A DNA stretch of 64,000 nucleotides from Phyllobacterium brassicacearum (GTDB taxonomy: Bacteria > Pseudomonadota > Alphaproteobacteria > Rhizobiales > Rhizobiaceae): positions 1-64,000 of the forward strand of contig NZ_PGGO01000022.1 of the NCBI RefSeq assembly GCF_003010955.1. Direction: 5' to 3'. The first letter of the stretch is position 1. Each line of letters begins with the position of its first letter. The notes under the pieces are model-generated. The model searched no databases. It was given only the letters and a program-made list of their open reading frames with translations, and was not told the DNA's origin. Positions 18,749 through 28,122 of the stretch are shown here, piece by piece. The translations under genes and the position numbers were made by a program.

Positions 18749-19288
18749 TTAAAATGGCTTTATGATGACCATGATCACGATAATAACCATAAGCACCGTC
18801 GGCACTTCGTTCATCAGGCGCCAGGACCTCGCCGTCTTCTCGTTCCGGTCCTCCCCAAACAACCGCACAGCCTTAGCAAAATAACCGTGGATGCCGGACA
18901 TGGTGAGGACTGCTAGAAATTTCACGTGGAACCAACCGTCCATATACGCTGCCGACTGCCACGCTAACCACAAACCGGCAAGCCAGGCTACGCCCATAGC
19001 GGGATCGATGATCGCTCTCAGCAATCGGCGTTCCATCACCTTGAATGTTTCAGATTGAGCGGAGCCCGCCTTCGCCGCACAGTGATAAACGAATAGCCGC
19101 GGCAGATAGAGCATCCCCGCCATCCACGAAATGACCGCTATCACATGGATTGCCTTCACCCACAGAAAGGCTTCCGCCGGGTAGAGAAATGCCAACAGGA
19201 TAGCGCCAATCGCGACGAACGCGGCGATTGCCCTCGGCAACAGGGGTATCTTCCTCGCATTGGTCTCGTCGGGCCCGGTCGCTGTCAT
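18749..19288 (-). CDS. hemJ: Protoporphyrinogen IX oxidase HemJ
   Basis: 179 residues with four to five membrane segments. Conserved residues are the His in KAIHVIAVISWMAGMLYLPRL and the Lys in WFHVKFLAVLTMSG, both tied to heme binding and activity in HemJ. It converts protoporphyrinogen to protoporphyrin at the inner membrane and replaces HemG/HemY in most alphaproteobacteria. hemE lies 16 nt upstream, so this is a heme operon. Confidence 0.94.
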   Translation of the reverse strand: MTATGPDETNARKIPLLPRAIAAFVAIGAILLAFLYPAEAFLWVKAIHVIAVISWMAGMLYLPRLFVYHCAAKAGSAQSETFKVMERRLLRAIIDPAMGVAWLAGLWLAWQSAAYMDGWFHVKFLAVLTMSGIHGYFAKAVRLFGEDRNEKTARSWRLMNEVPTVLMVIIVIMVIIKPF

Positions 19289-19304
19289 GATTGTCCTCGA
19301 GCTC

Positions 19305-20336
19305 TTATTTGCGCCGCGCGGCCTGTCGAACGCGGCTTACCATCTGCTCGACATGCGATACTGGAGCATCCGGGGTAATTCCATGGCCGAGATTGAAGAT
19401 CAATGGTCCATGACCAAGCGAATCGAGAATGGCGTCGACTCCTTCATCCAGAGCACGGCCGCCGGCGACTACACGTAAGGGATCGAGATTACCCTGGACC
19501 GGTCCGCCCCCTTGCAGCGACGATGCCGTCGAGAGCGGCACGGTCCAATCCAAACCGAGAGCTGTAACGCCCGTGCGTTCACGATAATTCACGTAGAGAG
19601 AACCCGCGCCTTTCGGAAAGCCGATAATCGGTACGTCCGGATGTACCGCCCGAACCTTTTTCACAACACGTGCCACCGGTGCCACGCAGAACTTCTCGAA
19701 ACAGGTTTCATCGAGGACGCCAGCCCAAGAATCGAAGATTTGAACAGCATCAGCACCAGCGTCGATCTGCCGGATCAGATACTCGGCCGAAACATCGGCA
19801 AGCGCGTCAAGCAACTTCTGGAAAGCGTCCGGGTTCCGGTAGGCGAAAAGACGGGCAGGAGCCTGATCCGGCGTACCATGTCCAGCTATCATATAGGTCG
19901 CCACGGTCCAGGGCGCCCCGCAGAAGCCAAGTAACGTCGTTTCGTTAGGAAGTTGCTGGCGCAAGAGGCGAACCGTTTCGTAGACCGGTTCCAGACGATC
20001 TGCGGCACCATTCGACTCCAGCCAGAATATTCCATCGACATCGATCGGCGTCATCAAGGGGCCACGGCCTTCTTCAAAATGAAGATCGCGCCCGAGCGCA
20101 TGCGGGACGACCAGAATATCTGAGAAGAGGATCGCTGCATCGAAACCAAAACGCCGGATGGGCTGCAGCGTTACCTCAACGGCCAGATCAGGTGAATAAC
20201 AGAGGTCGAGAAAGCTTCCGGCGTTTTTCCTCACCTCCCTGTATTCGGGAAGATAACGTCCCGCCTGGCGCATCATCCAGATGGGAGGAGGAAAGACAGT
20301 CTCGCCTCTAAGGACTTTCATCACTTTGCGAACCAT
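19305..20336 (-). CDS. hemE: Uroporphyrinogen decarboxylase
   Basis: 343 residues. The substrate-binding N-terminal segment [18 protein letters not shown] is at 17-34, and [10 protein letters not shown] lies near 138-147. It removes four acetate carboxyls from uroporphyrinogen III. Cotranscribed with hemJ. Its upstream region is the candidate chromosomal origin, the same neighbour as in Caulobacter. Confidence 0.97.
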   Translation of the reverse strand: MVRKVMKVLRGETVFPPPIWMMRQAGRYLPEYREVRKNAGSFLDLCYSPDLAVEVTLQPIRRFGFDAAILFSDILVVPHALGRDLHFEEGRGPLMTPIDVDGIFWLESNGAADRLEPVYETVRLLRQQLPNETTLLGFCGAPWTVATYMIAGHGTPDQAPARLFAYRNPDAFQKLLDALADVSAEYLIRQIDAGADAVQIFDSWAGVLDETCFEKFCVAPVARVVKKVRAVHPDVPIIGFPKGAGSLYVNYRERTGVTALGLDWTVPLSTASSLQGGGPVQGNLDPLRVVAGGRALDEGVDAILDSLGHGPLIFNLGHGITPDAPVSHVEQMVSRVRQAARRK

Positions 20337-20749
20337 TGTCGATCTCTCCGCCCCAGTCTTACAAAAAAGAAATTCAGATCTATTTAGATTTTCTGATTCT
20401 TAGAGTCTGTTTGTATCGGGAATTACCACAATGCCAACATTTTCCCACAACACCGAATTTCGGCGAACGCATTGAAAAACGAAAGGCCGAATCTCCACAA
20501 AAGCGGGAAAGCTTCGATAAATATAATCATTACAATGGCTTAACATAACACTAATTGTGAACAAATCTGTGGAGATCAGCGGAATAAAGGACGATGAGTC
20601 GCAACAATCCCCAGTTTCAGACACATGCCGGAAAAACCGCGCACAGCCGAGCGAACTGTGGATGACTTGCCAACAATTCACATGGCTGGCATCAGTTGTG
20701 GACGCTTCGGGATTTTGTCCCCAGCCATCAACAGGAGTTCAATATTTCT
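20337..20749. other. Candidate chromosomal replication origin (oriC)
   Basis: A 413-nt gap between divergent hemE and ppsR with no believable gene. DnaA-box-like sequences: TCATCCACA at 20657-20665 (minus, one mismatch to TTATCCACA), ATCTCCACA at 20491-20499 (plus) and 20568-20576 (minus), TTTCCCACA at 20441-20449. An AT-rich stretch at about 20514-20566 could unwind. Four GANTC (CcrM methylation) sites lie at 20395, 20403, 20489 and 20596; about 1.6 would be expected by chance. TTAA-N7-CTAA at 20540-20554 resembles a CtrA half-matched site. The placement next to hemE is that of Cori in Caulobacter. It also has to hold the promoters of hemE and ppsR. Confidence 0.72.
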
Positions 20750-21571
20750 GTGACGAAACCAGTAAATTACTTTCATCTTCATATGATTTCTGATGCGACA
20801 GGAGAGACTCTCATCGCAGCCGGCCGGGCGGCGGCCGCGCAATATGCGCATGCACGGGCGATTGAGCATGTTTATCCGCTTATCCGAACGGAAAAACAGA
20901 TGAAACGGGTGTTGGATGGGATCGATGCGGAGCCCGGCATCGTGCTCTATACGATCATTGACCAACGGCTTGCCGCGATGATCAATGACGGCTGTGCGGC
21001 GATAGGAGTACCATGCGTTTCAGTTCTCGAGCCGGTTCTCACCATCTTTCAATCCTACCTTGGTGCGCCAGCCGGCCGCAGGGTTGGGGCTCAGCACGTT
21101 CTCAATGCGGAATATTTCCGGCGCATCGACGCGCTCAACTTCACCATGGAACATGACGACGGTCAGTTGCCGCCGGACATAGAAGAAGCTGATGTCATCC
21201 TGATCGGTATTTCGCGCACCTCCAAGACCCCGACCAGCATCTATCTCGCCAATCGTGGGATCAAGACGGTGAATGTTCCGATCGTCATCGGCGTGCCAAT
21301 TCCAGATGTGCTGGTGCAATCCGAAAGGCCGCTAATCGTCGGGCTAGTCGCTTCAGCGGAGCGAATATCGCAGGTGCGCCAGCACCGCGTGCTTGGTGCA
21401 ACGCATGGCTTCGATGCCGATCAGTATCTCGATCGCGCCAATATCATTGAGGAACTGACATATGCGCGGCAAATCTGCCACCGCCATAATTGGCCAATGA
21501 TTGATGTGTCGCGCCGTTCGATCGAAGAAACTGCCGCTGCCGTCCTTGCCCTGCGCGCAGAGGGACGATAA
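20750..21571 (+). CDS. ppsR: Kinase-pyrophosphorylase, PPDK/PEPS regulatory protein (DUF299)
   Basis: 273 residues from a GTG at 20750, giving [20 protein letters not shown], the canonical start. AGGAG lies 12 nt upstream, a little far. The P-loop-like GISRTSKT is at 153-160. The family phosphorylates (with ADP) and dephosphorylates (with phosphate) pyruvate phosphate dikinase or PEP synthetase. This is the gene called RP001 in older alphaproteobacterial origin papers. pckA elsewhere in the window belongs to the same PEP node. Confidence 0.92.
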   Translation: MTKPVNYFHLHMISDATGETLIAAGRAAAAQYAHARAIEHVYPLIRTEKQMKRVLDGIDAEPGIVLYTIIDQRLAAMINDGCAAIGVPCVSVLEPVLTIFQSYLGAPAGRRVGAQHVLNAEYFRRIDALNFTMEHDDGQLPPDIEEADVILIGISRTSKTPTSIYLANRGIKTVNVPIVIGVPIPDVLVQSERPLIVGLVASAERISQVRQHRVLGATHGFDADQYLDRANIIEELTYARQICHRHNWPMIDVSRRSIEETAAAVLALRAEGR

Positions 21572-21610
21572 CCAATCTCTGGCCCAAATCTGGTAACGAA
21601 GAACAAGACA

Positions 21611-22204
21611 ATGGACATCATTCTCGCCTCCAAGAGCCCATTCCGTGCCACGCTGCTGAAGAACGCCGGGGTTGCGTTCACCACGCAGTCGGCTGATATC
21701 GACGAACGTGCTGTCGAGGCACCGCTCTATAATAGCGGCGCCTCGCCGGAAGATGTAGCCCTGGTGCTCGCCGAGGCGAAGGCGATCGATGTCAGTGAAC
21801 GAAACCCGGCAGCGCTCGTCATCGGTTCGGACCAGACGCTCTCGCTTGGCGATGAAATCCTGCATAAACCGGAGAACATGGAAGCTGCGCGCCGGCAATT
21901 GCTGAAACTGTCGGGGCAGACGCACCATCTGAATAGCGCCGTGGTCCTCGCCAGGGACGGACAGGCATTGTGGCGGCACGTGTCGGTCGCGCGCATGACG
22001 TTGCGCAATCTCGATCCGGGATTCATCGGCAGGCATCTCGCACGTGTCGGCGCTATCGCCCTGCAAAGTGTCGGTGCATATCAATATGAGGGCGAAGGGG
22101 TGCAATTGTTTGAAAAAGTCGATGGTGACTATTTCACGATTGTTGGTTTACCGCTCTTGCCATTGTTAGCAGAACTGCGTCGCGAAGGTGCGATCGATGG
22201 CTGA
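21611..22204 (+). CDS. maf: Maf-family nucleotide pyrophosphatase
   Basis: 197 residues. It starts [16 protein letters not shown], with [16 protein letters not shown] near 74-89 and [27 protein letters not shown] near the end. The family hydrolyses modified or canonical dTTP/UTP or m7GTP; which one is not clear here. It starts 39 nt after ppsR and overlaps aroE by 8 nt. Confidence 0.93.
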   Translation: MDIILASKSPFRATLLKNAGVAFTTQSADIDERAVEAPLYNSGASPEDVALVLAEAKAIDVSERNPAALVIGSDQTLSLGDEILHKPENMEAARRQLLKLSGQTHHLNSAVVLARDGQALWRHVSVARMTLRNLDPGFIGRHLARVGAIALQSVGAYQYEGEGVQLFEKVDGDYFTIVGLPLLPLLAELRREGAIDG

Positions 22205-23054
22205 CCATCCCACCGCATTTGTCACCGGATTTCCCATTCGACATTCACGCTCACCGCTGATTCACGGTCATTGGTTGAAGAAATATGGCTTGGACGGCTC
22301 TTATCAGGCGATTGAAGTAGCCCCGGAAGGCTTTGCCGATTTTGTTCACAACCTGCAGAACAACGGTTTTGTTGGCGGCAATGTCACCATCCCCCACAAG
22401 GAAAGTGCGTTTGCCCTGTGCTCGAGGCACGATACGGCTGCTATGGAGATCGGCGCAGTCAATACGCTGTGGTTCGAGGACGGTGTGCTTTGGGGCGGCA
22501 ATACGGACGCCTACGGTTTCGTCGCCAATCTCGACGCCATGAGTCCAAGATGGGATGAGCGCAAATCCGCACTCGTGCTCGGTGCTGGCGGTGCCAGCCG
22601 CGCAGTGGTGTATGCACTGAAACAGCGTGGGTTCACCGATATACGGATCGTCAATCGTACCGTTGAACGGGCCAAGGAGCTTGCAGATCGCTTGGGCTGC
22701 GGTATCAGTGCGCACGAGTGGCGCATGGTGCCGGAATTGCTGGGAGATTCGGCACTCATTGTCAACACCACGTCGCTCGGCATGGAGGGCAAGGCTGATG
22801 AGAGCATTGATCTTACGGCCGCAGCTCCTGATGCGCTGGTAACCGACATTGTCTATGTACCACTGGAAACACCTTTATTGAAAACCGCGCGCGCCAGAGG
22901 CCTCAAAACTGTCGACGGCCTCGGCATGCTGCTGCACCAGGCGGTTCCCGGTTTCGAGCGCTGGTTCGGAACAAGGCCGGACGTTACCCCGGAGTTGCGC
23001 AAAGTGATCCTGGCCGACATGGACAGGTCCGCAAGAAGCGGCCAACCCAAATGA
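22197..23054 (+). CDS. aroE: Shikimate dehydrogenase
   Basis: 285 residues. [13 protein letters not shown] near 12-24 binds shikimate, NVTIPHKE near 61-68 holds the catalytic lysine, and [11 protein letters not shown] near 127-137 binds NADPH. The ATG at 22197 has GAAGG at good spacing and overlaps maf; a GTG nine bases earlier is less likely. Coupled to coaE by ATGA. Confidence 0.96.
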   Translation: MADHPTAFVTGFPIRHSRSPLIHGHWLKKYGLDGSYQAIEVAPEGFADFVHNLQNNGFVGGNVTIPHKESAFALCSRHDTAAMEIGAVNTLWFEDGVLWGGNTDAYGFVANLDAMSPRWDERKSALVLGAGGASRAVVYALKQRGFTDIRIVNRTVERAKELADRLGCGISAHEWRMVPELLGDSALIVNTTSLGMEGKADESIDLTAAAPDALVTDIVYVPLETPLLKTARARGLKTVDGLGMLLHQAVPGFERWFGTRPDVTPELRKVILADMDRSARSGQPK

Positions 23055-23632
23055 TTATCCTTGGTCTCACGGGGTCAATCGGCATGGGCAAGTCGACCTC
23101 GGCGCAGATGTTTGTAGACGAGGGCATACCAGTCTATTCGGCCGATGAGGCCGTGCACCGGCTCTATTCCGGCGCTGCGGCTCCGCTGATCGAAGCGGCG
23201 TTCCCCGGAACAACCAAGGATGGCAAGGTCGACCGCACGAAACTGTCTGCGGCCGTGATGGGAAAACCGGACAAACTGAAGCAGCTCGAAGCGATCATCC
23301 ATCCGCTGGTACGTGCCGAGGAGAATAGCTTTCGCGATGCCGCTCGATCCCGGGGTGCGAAACTGATCGTTCTGGACATTCCGTTGCTGTTCGAGACGGG
23401 GGCAGAAACGCGCGTGGACAAGATCCTCGTGGTGACAGCACCTGCCGATGTCCAGCGTAAGCGAGTTCTCGACCGTCCGGGCATGACGCCAGCCAAACTC
23501 GATGCGATCCTGGAACGCCAGACACCCGATGCGGAAAAGCGGGCGCGAGCCGATTTCATCATCGATACACGCCATGATTTCGGTGTCACCAGGGAGGAAG
23601 TACGGAAGATTATCCGTCTCCTGTCAGGATAG
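23051..23632 (+). CDS. coaE: Dephospho-CoA kinase
   Basis: 193 residues with the P-loop [14 protein letters not shown] at about 5-18 and the [13 protein letters not shown] substrate segment. It phosphorylates the 3' hydroxyl of dephospho-CoA, the last step in CoA synthesis; coaA is also in this window. Its ATG overlaps the aroE stop (ATGA). Confidence 0.96.
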   Translation: MIILGLTGSIGMGKSTSAQMFVDEGIPVYSADEAVHRLYSGAAAPLIEAAFPGTTKDGKVDRTKLSAAVMGKPDKLKQLEAIIHPLVRAEENSFRDAARSRGAKLIVLDIPLLFETGAETRVDKILVVTAPADVQRKRVLDRPGMTPAKLDAILERQTPDAEKRARADFIIDTRHDFGVTREEVRKIIRLLSG

Positions 23633-23703
23633 AGGGGGATAGACCCCATCTGCTCTTGCCCGGACTGACCAATTTGTGGAAGCTCGCGCAAAAGGGTGAT
23701 TCC

Positions 23704-24411
23704 ATGCGCGAGATCATATTCGATACGGAAACGACCGGCCTCGACAGGTTGGATGACCGGGTCATCGAGATCGGCGGTGTCGAGCTCATCAACCGCTTCC
23801 CGACGGGCCGTACCTTCCACGTCTATATCAATCCGGAAGGAAAAACGGTGCATCCGGATGCGCTGGCCGTTCATGGCATCAGCAATGAACAACTTGCGGA
23901 CAAGCCGCTTTTCGCCGGCGTCCTCCATGACTTCCTCGATTTCATCGACGGAGCAAAACTGATCGCCCACAATGCGATGTTCGATATGGGCTTCATCAAT
24001 GCGGAGCTCAACCGCCTTGGACATCCTCCGATCCACAATGATCGAGTTGTCGACACATTGGCGCTTGCCCGCCGCAAGCATCCGATGGGGCCGAATTCGC
24101 TCGATGCTTTGTGCCGCCGCTATGGCATCGACAACAGTCACCGCACCATGCACGGCGCGCTGCTCGACTCGCAGCTTCTCGCGGAGGTCTATATCGAGCT
24201 GATCGGCGGCAAGCAGGCGGCTCTGGGCCTGACGATCGCCGAACAATCGGGAAACCAGCAAACCTCCGACACGGCGGGGCTCATCGTGATTCCGCGGCGG
24301 CCGACGCCACTTCGGCCACGCTTGACCGAAGCCGAGAAACTCGCGCACGCCAAGCTGGTGGACAAGATTGGCGAGAAAGCCCTCTGGCACGAACGCATCC
24401 CGCTGCAATAA
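23704..24411 (+). CDS. dnaQ: DNA polymerase III epsilon subunit (proofreading exonuclease)
   Basis: 235 residues of the DEDDh exonuclease family: Exo I DTETTGLD at 7-14, Exo II AHNAMFDMGFIN, Exo III HRTMHGALLDSQLLAEVY. It is the 3'-5' editing subunit of the replicase, and holA is also in the window. The ATG at 23704 starts MREIIFDTET; upstream in-frame codons to 23656 are not conserved. Confidence 0.96.
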   Translation: MREIIFDTETTGLDRLDDRVIEIGGVELINRFPTGRTFHVYINPEGKTVHPDALAVHGISNEQLADKPLFAGVLHDFLDFIDGAKLIAHNAMFDMGFINAELNRLGHPPIHNDRVVDTLALARRKHPMGPNSLDALCRRYGIDNSHRTMHGALLDSQLLAEVYIELIGGKQAALGLTIAEQSGNQQTSDTAGLIVIPRRPTPLRPRLTEAEKLAHAKLVDKIGEKALWHERIPLQ

Positions 24412-24412
24412 A

Positions 24413-24434
24413 AAACCCGGGATCACTCCGGGTT
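24413..24434 (-). terminator. Terminator of secB (weakly bidirectional)
   Basis: AACCCGG / CCGGGTT stem with an 8-nt loop. The minus strand continues with six T; the plus strand continues with TTTCTC. It sits between the convergent dnaQ and secB. Confidence 0.75.
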
Positions 24435-24462
24435 TCTCATCACTTTCAAAGTGGAACTCAGC

Positions 24463-24969
24463 TCAGCTGACTTTGGCCTTGGCCTGTTCTTCCGCCATGC
24501 GCTGCTGGAACATCTGCGCAAAATCGATGGGATCGATCATCAGGGGCGGGAAGCCGCCATTGCGTGTGGCCTCTGCAATGATCTGGCGGGCGAACGGGAA
24601 CAATAGACGCGGGCATTCGATGAACAACAGCGGCAGCAGGTGTTCCTGCGGGAAGCCGACGAGCCGGAAAACGCCGCCATAGACGAGTTCTGCATTGAAC
24701 AGAACTTCCTTGCCTTCACCGGCCTTGGCCGAAAGCGTGAGAACAACGTCGAAATCATTCTCCGCAATCGGATTGGCATTGACGTTGACATTGATGCTAA
24801 TGCCGGGTGCCTTGTCGCGGGGACGCAGCGAGAGCGGCGCACCGGGGCTTTCGAAGGAAAGGTCCTTCACATATTGCGCCAGGATATTCAGCGTCTGCTG
24901 CTGGGCAGTTCCCTCGCCATTGGTAGCTTCGTTGCCGTTCCCGGCCTTTTCATCAGGCTTTTGAGCCAT
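24463..24969 (-). CDS. secB: Protein-export chaperone SecB
   Basis: 168 residues. The central [13 protein letters not shown] segment near 92-104 and the [22 protein letters not shown] helix are SecB hallmarks, with an acidic/Gly-rich N-terminal tail. The tetramer keeps secretory precursors unfolded and passes them to SecA. Converges on dnaQ. Confidence 0.96.
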   Translation of the reverse strand: MAQKPDEKAGNGNEATNGEGTAQQQTLNILAQYVKDLSFESPGAPLSLRPRDKAPGISINVNVNANPIAENDFDVVLTLSAKAGEGKEVLFNAELVYGGVFRLVGFPQEHLLPLLFIECPRLLFPFARQIIAEATRNGGFPPLMIDPIDFAQMFQQRMAEEQAKAKVS

Positions 24970-25086
24970 TGTCTGGAAACCTTCTTCTGTTGCGTCCGCT
25001 TTTCACGGTTATCGAATGAATGATGGCTCGCTAGCATGTGTGCCGTGACGAGGCAAGGCGCGAGTCGTCCGCAGGTCCTCCCGGAA

Positions 25087-25572
25087 CTATTGTTTCGGGT
25101 TCCAGGGCGAATCCGGATCGGGCTTGCTTGAATAATCCTCCGGATCAAGCTCGATGACACGGTCCTTGATGCGCGTAGAGCCGGGCTGTGACGAACCGCG
25201 AGCGCCGGAACTGACCACAACCACGCGATCGCTGATGAAGCGCCAGCCAATATCACGCACTGCCGGGATGAACAGGAGCAGGCCGATAATGTCGGTGATG
25301 AAGCCCGGAATGATCAGCAGGAACGCGGCGAAGACCAGCATCACGCCGTGAACCAGCTCGCGCTTCGGCGTACGGCCAGCCGCCGTTTCCTCGCGGATTC
25401 GCTGGATGAGGCCAAAACCCTGAAGACGCAACAGGAACACGCCCAGGAAGATCGACAGGATGACGAGACCGAGCGTTGCCAAGACGCCGATCTTGCCGCC
25501 GACCACGATGAAACCGGCTATTTCCAGAAATGGCAGCGCCAGAAGGAAGAGGGGCACGAACGACGATCGCAA
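25087..25572 (-). CDS. fxsA: FxsA-family membrane protein, TTG start
   Basis: 161 residues with three to four hydrophobic segments: FVPLFLLALPFLEIAGFIVV, ATLGLVILSIFLGVFLL, LVFAAFLLIIPGFITDIIGL. The GFITDIIGLLLFIPAVR motif is typical of FxsA, an inner-membrane protein named for relief of phage T7 exclusion by F. The tail is charged. TTG start with AAAGG upstream. Divergent from the Tim44-like gene. Confidence 0.88.
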   Translation of the reverse strand: MRSSFVPLFLLALPFLEIAGFIVVGGKIGVLATLGLVILSIFLGVFLLRLQGFGLIQRIREETAAGRTPKRELVHGVMLVFAAFLLIIPGFITDIIGLLLFIPAVRDIGWRFISDRVVVVSSGARGSSQPGSTRIKDRVIELDPEDYSSKPDPDSPWNPKQ

Positions 25573-25739
25573 ACTAATTTACCTTTCGAAGGAGATATCC
25601 GGCTATTATCCATACCCGGCGTCAATTTCATGCCTATATAGGAAGGCAAGATGAGCATTTGTATGATTGCGCTTGGCAATCTATATGTTTTTGGTATTTC
25701 GACAAAAGATTGAAGACCGACAACAAAATTCTGGGATGA

Positions 25740-26447
25740 ATGGCAGGCGACATGGAATATCTGGACTTCGGAACGATTTTCTTCTTCGTGGCAGCAGTGG
25801 TGATCTTTCTCCAGCTGCGCAAGGTCCTCGGTCGTCGCACGGGTAACGAACGCCCGCCCTTCAATCCCTATACGCGGACGGCCGAAGTCGATGACAAGAG
25901 CAAGCCCGGCGACAACGTCGTCTCCCTGCCGCGCCGCGGGGAAGTGAAGGAAAGCACCTTCGAAAAGGTTGATGCGATTGCCAAGCCAGGGACGCCGCTG
26001 AATGACGGCCTGCGCTCCATCCAGTATGCCGATCCGTCCTTCGAGCCCGCGAAATTCCTCGATGGTTCGAAAATGGCCTATGAAATGATCGTCATGTCTT
26101 TTGCCGATGGTGATCGCAAGACACTGAAGTCCCTGCTTTCCCGGGAAGTATACGATGGTTTTGTTGCTGCCATTGCCGACCGGGAGTCGCGAGGCGAAAA
26201 AGTGCAGTCGTCATTTGTCGGCATCAACAAGGCGGACATCATAGGCGCGGAGATGAAGGGCACCGAGGCACATGTGACGGTGCGTGTCGTCAGCGAGCTG
26301 ATTTCGGCCACGCTGGACAAGAATGGCGCAGTGATCGATGGCGACAAGGAATCAGTCGCCGAGGTCAAGGACGTCTGGACCTTCGCACGCGATACAAGGT
26401 CAAAGGACCCGAACTGGAAGTTGGTCGCCACCGAAGCCGAAGATTGA
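25740..26447 (+). CDS. Tim44/TimA-family calcium-independent membrane-associated protein
   Basis: 235 residues. An N-terminal membrane anchor (FGTIFFFVAAVVIFLQL) is followed by a charged linker and a C-terminal Tim44-like domain (about 95-235) with FADGDRKTLKSLLSREVYDGF. In Caulobacter TimA is the bacterial relative of mitochondrial import factor Tim44; its role is unsettled. An ATG at 25752 is an alternative start. The stop overlaps the TTG start of mltA. Confidence 0.87.
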   Translation: MAGDMEYLDFGTIFFFVAAVVIFLQLRKVLGRRTGNERPPFNPYTRTAEVDDKSKPGDNVVSLPRRGEVKESTFEKVDAIAKPGTPLNDGLRSIQYADPSFEPAKFLDGSKMAYEMIVMSFADGDRKTLKSLLSREVYDGFVAAIADRESRGEKVQSSFVGINKADIIGAEMKGTEAHVTVRVVSELISATLDKNGAVIDGDKESVAEVKDVWTFARDTRSKDPNWKLVATEAED

Positions 26448-27571
26448 TTGCCGATCGAGACCTAGAAGCCATGTTGTCGCCCCTGCTCAAACCGGTGGAT
26501 TTTTCTGACTGTCCCGGTTGGGAGAACGACAGGCAGGTGGAGGCTTTCCGGGCATTCGTCCGTTCCGCGGAACGAGTGCTCGAGAAGCCCTATAAGTCCG
26601 GTTCTCTCGGGATCAGTTTTGAAGCGCTCGCGCCGATCTTTGCTGATTCACGTGAAACATTGGTCGAATCCGACAGCCAGGCGCGGCAATTCTTCGAGAA
26701 GTGGTTCCGCCCCGCTCTCATTGATAGCACCCATGCGTCAGACGGATTCGTCACGGGGTTTTATGAACCGGAAGTTGTGGCCTCCGCTGTTCGCACCGAT
26801 AGGTTCAAGGTACCGTTTCTCAGGCGCCCCGCTGATCTTGTCGACATCGATGACACCAACCGGCCGGAGGGCTTTGACCCCTATTTTGCCTTTGCCCGGC
26901 AGACACCGGCGGGCCTTGTTGAATATTACGACCGGCCCGCCATCGAGTGCGGCGCGCTTGATGGACAGGGTCTCGAAATGGCGTTCGTGGAAAGCCCTGT
27001 CGACGCTTTTTTCATTCACGTTCAGGGCGCTGCACGGCTGAAGATGACCGATGGTCGTCTGCGCCGCATCACCTACGCGGCGAAGACGGGGCATCGCTTC
27101 ACCGGGATCGGCCGGATTCTGCTCGACAGCGGCGAGATAGCACCGCAAAACATGTCGATGCAGTCGATCCGCGCCTGGCTTGCCGATCATCCGGAGAAAG
27201 CCCAGGCGCTCATGTGGAACAACCGGTCTTATATTTTCTTTCGGGAAGCCGACGTCGAGAATCGCTCGCTTGGCCCGATCGCGGCGGCGAAGGTTCCGCT
27301 GACCGGGGGACGATCCGTTGCCGTCGACCGCCTGCTGCATACGTTCGGGACGCCGTTCTATATCCATGCGCCAGATCTGACCGCTTTTGGCGGCGATTAT
27401 TTTGCCCGGCTGATGATTGCGCAGGATACCGGTTCGGCTATCGTCGGCCCGGCCCGGGGTGATCTCTTTGCCGGTTCGGGCGATGCGGCAGGCGAGATCG
27501 CCGGTGGTATCCGCAACAAGGCCGACTTCTATGCGCTGGTTCCACGCTCGCTTCTGCCAAACGACAAATGA
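26444..27571 (+). CDS. mltA: Membrane-bound lytic murein transglycosylase A-like
   Basis: 375 residues. The MltA double-psi barrel begins at TGFYEPEV near 105 and 3D-domain residues occur in the C-terminal third (GGDYFARLMIAQDTGSAIVGPARGD). It cleaves the glycan beta-1,4 bond to leave 1,6-anhydroMurNAc. No lipobox or signal is visible from either the TTG at 26444 (coupled to the preceding stop) or the ATG at 26471, so export is unclear from sequence. A one-mismatch parS lies inside at 26644-26659. Confidence 0.9.
   Translation: MIADRDLEAMLSPLLKPVDFSDCPGWENDRQVEAFRAFVRSAERVLEKPYKSGSLGISFEALAPIFADSRETLVESDSQARQFFEKWFRPALIDSTHASDGFVTGFYEPEVVASAVRTDRFKVPFLRRPADLVDIDDTNRPEGFDPYFAFARQTPAGLVEYYDRPAIECGALDGQGLEMAFVESPVDAFFIHVQGAARLKMTDGRLRRITYAAKTGHRFTGIGRILLDSGEIAPQNMSMQSIRAWLADHPEKAQALMWNNRSYIFFREADVENRSLGPIAAAKVPLTGGRSVAVDRLLHTFGTPFYIHAPDLTAFGGDYFARLMIAQDTGSAIVGPARGDLFAGSGDAAGEIAGGIRNKADFYALVPRSLLPNDK
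26644..26659. promoter_or_regulatory. parS-like site 4, one mismatch, inside mltA
   Basis: TGATTCACGTGAAACA is the exact reverse complement of parS site 3. It lies about 6 kb on the far side of the candidate oriC. Confidence 0.75.
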
Positions 27572-28122
27572 AGAAGAAGGCTGCACAAGACGGATTTGCC
27601 ACGCTGGAAGACCGGATTCTCTGGGAAACTGTGGCAAAGACAGCGCGTCCGCTCAAAGGCAAGGAAAAACCGGTCTTCCTGAGCAAAGAGACTGAAGAGA
27701 AGCCGTCACTGCATCCATCGGCACCCGAAGATCCGAAACCGCTTGCCTCGACGGCTGAAACAAAGCCCGTACAAGCGCACCGACTGCATCCGATCGATCG
27801 GCCAACGCACAAGAAGATCGCGAAGGGACGTGTCGTCATCGAGGCCAGGATCGATCTGCACGGCCTCACTCAAAGCGAAGCCTATGGTTTGCTGCTCGGC
27901 TTCCTGCAGCGGGCGCACTTGCGCAAGCTTCGGCATGTTCTTGTCATCACCGGAAAGGGCTCATCCATGGGCAGCGACGGCGTGCTGCGTCAGGCGGTTC
28001 CCATGTGGTTTACGACGCCGTCGTTTCGCATCCTGGTCAATGGCTATGAAAACGCTGCTCGCAATCACGGGGGGACCGGTGCGATCTATGTGCGCATGCG
28101 CCGGCAGCCGGAGGCGTCATGA
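27568..28122 (+). CDS. smrA: Smr/MutS2 C-terminal domain protein
   Basis: 184 residues. A disordered charged N-terminal half precedes an Smr domain from about 88: IDLHGLTQSEAYGLLLGFL, VLVITGKGSSMGSDGVLRQAVPMW, and a Gly/Thr-rich loop GGTGAIYVRMRR. Smr domains are nicking DNases or RNases acting on branched nucleic acid or stalled ribosomes. Coupled by ATGA both to mltA and to the following regulator. Confidence 0.9.
   Translation: MKKKAAQDGFATLEDRILWETVAKTARPLKGKEKPVFLSKETEEKPSLHPSAPEDPKPLASTAETKPVQAHRLHPIDRPTHKKIAKGRVVIEARIDLHGLTQSEAYGLLLGFLQRAHLRKLRHVLVITGKGSSMGSDGVLRQAVPMWFTTPSFRILVNGYENAARNHGGTGAIYVRMRRQPEAS

Noticed and set aside
18906-18926. TTTCACGTGGAAC in hemJ as a fifth parS
   Set aside because: Four mismatches to the 16-nt consensus, and the protein motif around it (HVKF) is conserved for HemJ function.
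20400-20793. Short ORFs inside the hemE-ppsR gap
   Set aside because: No similarity, biased composition, no ribosome site, and they cover the DnaA-box-like sequences.
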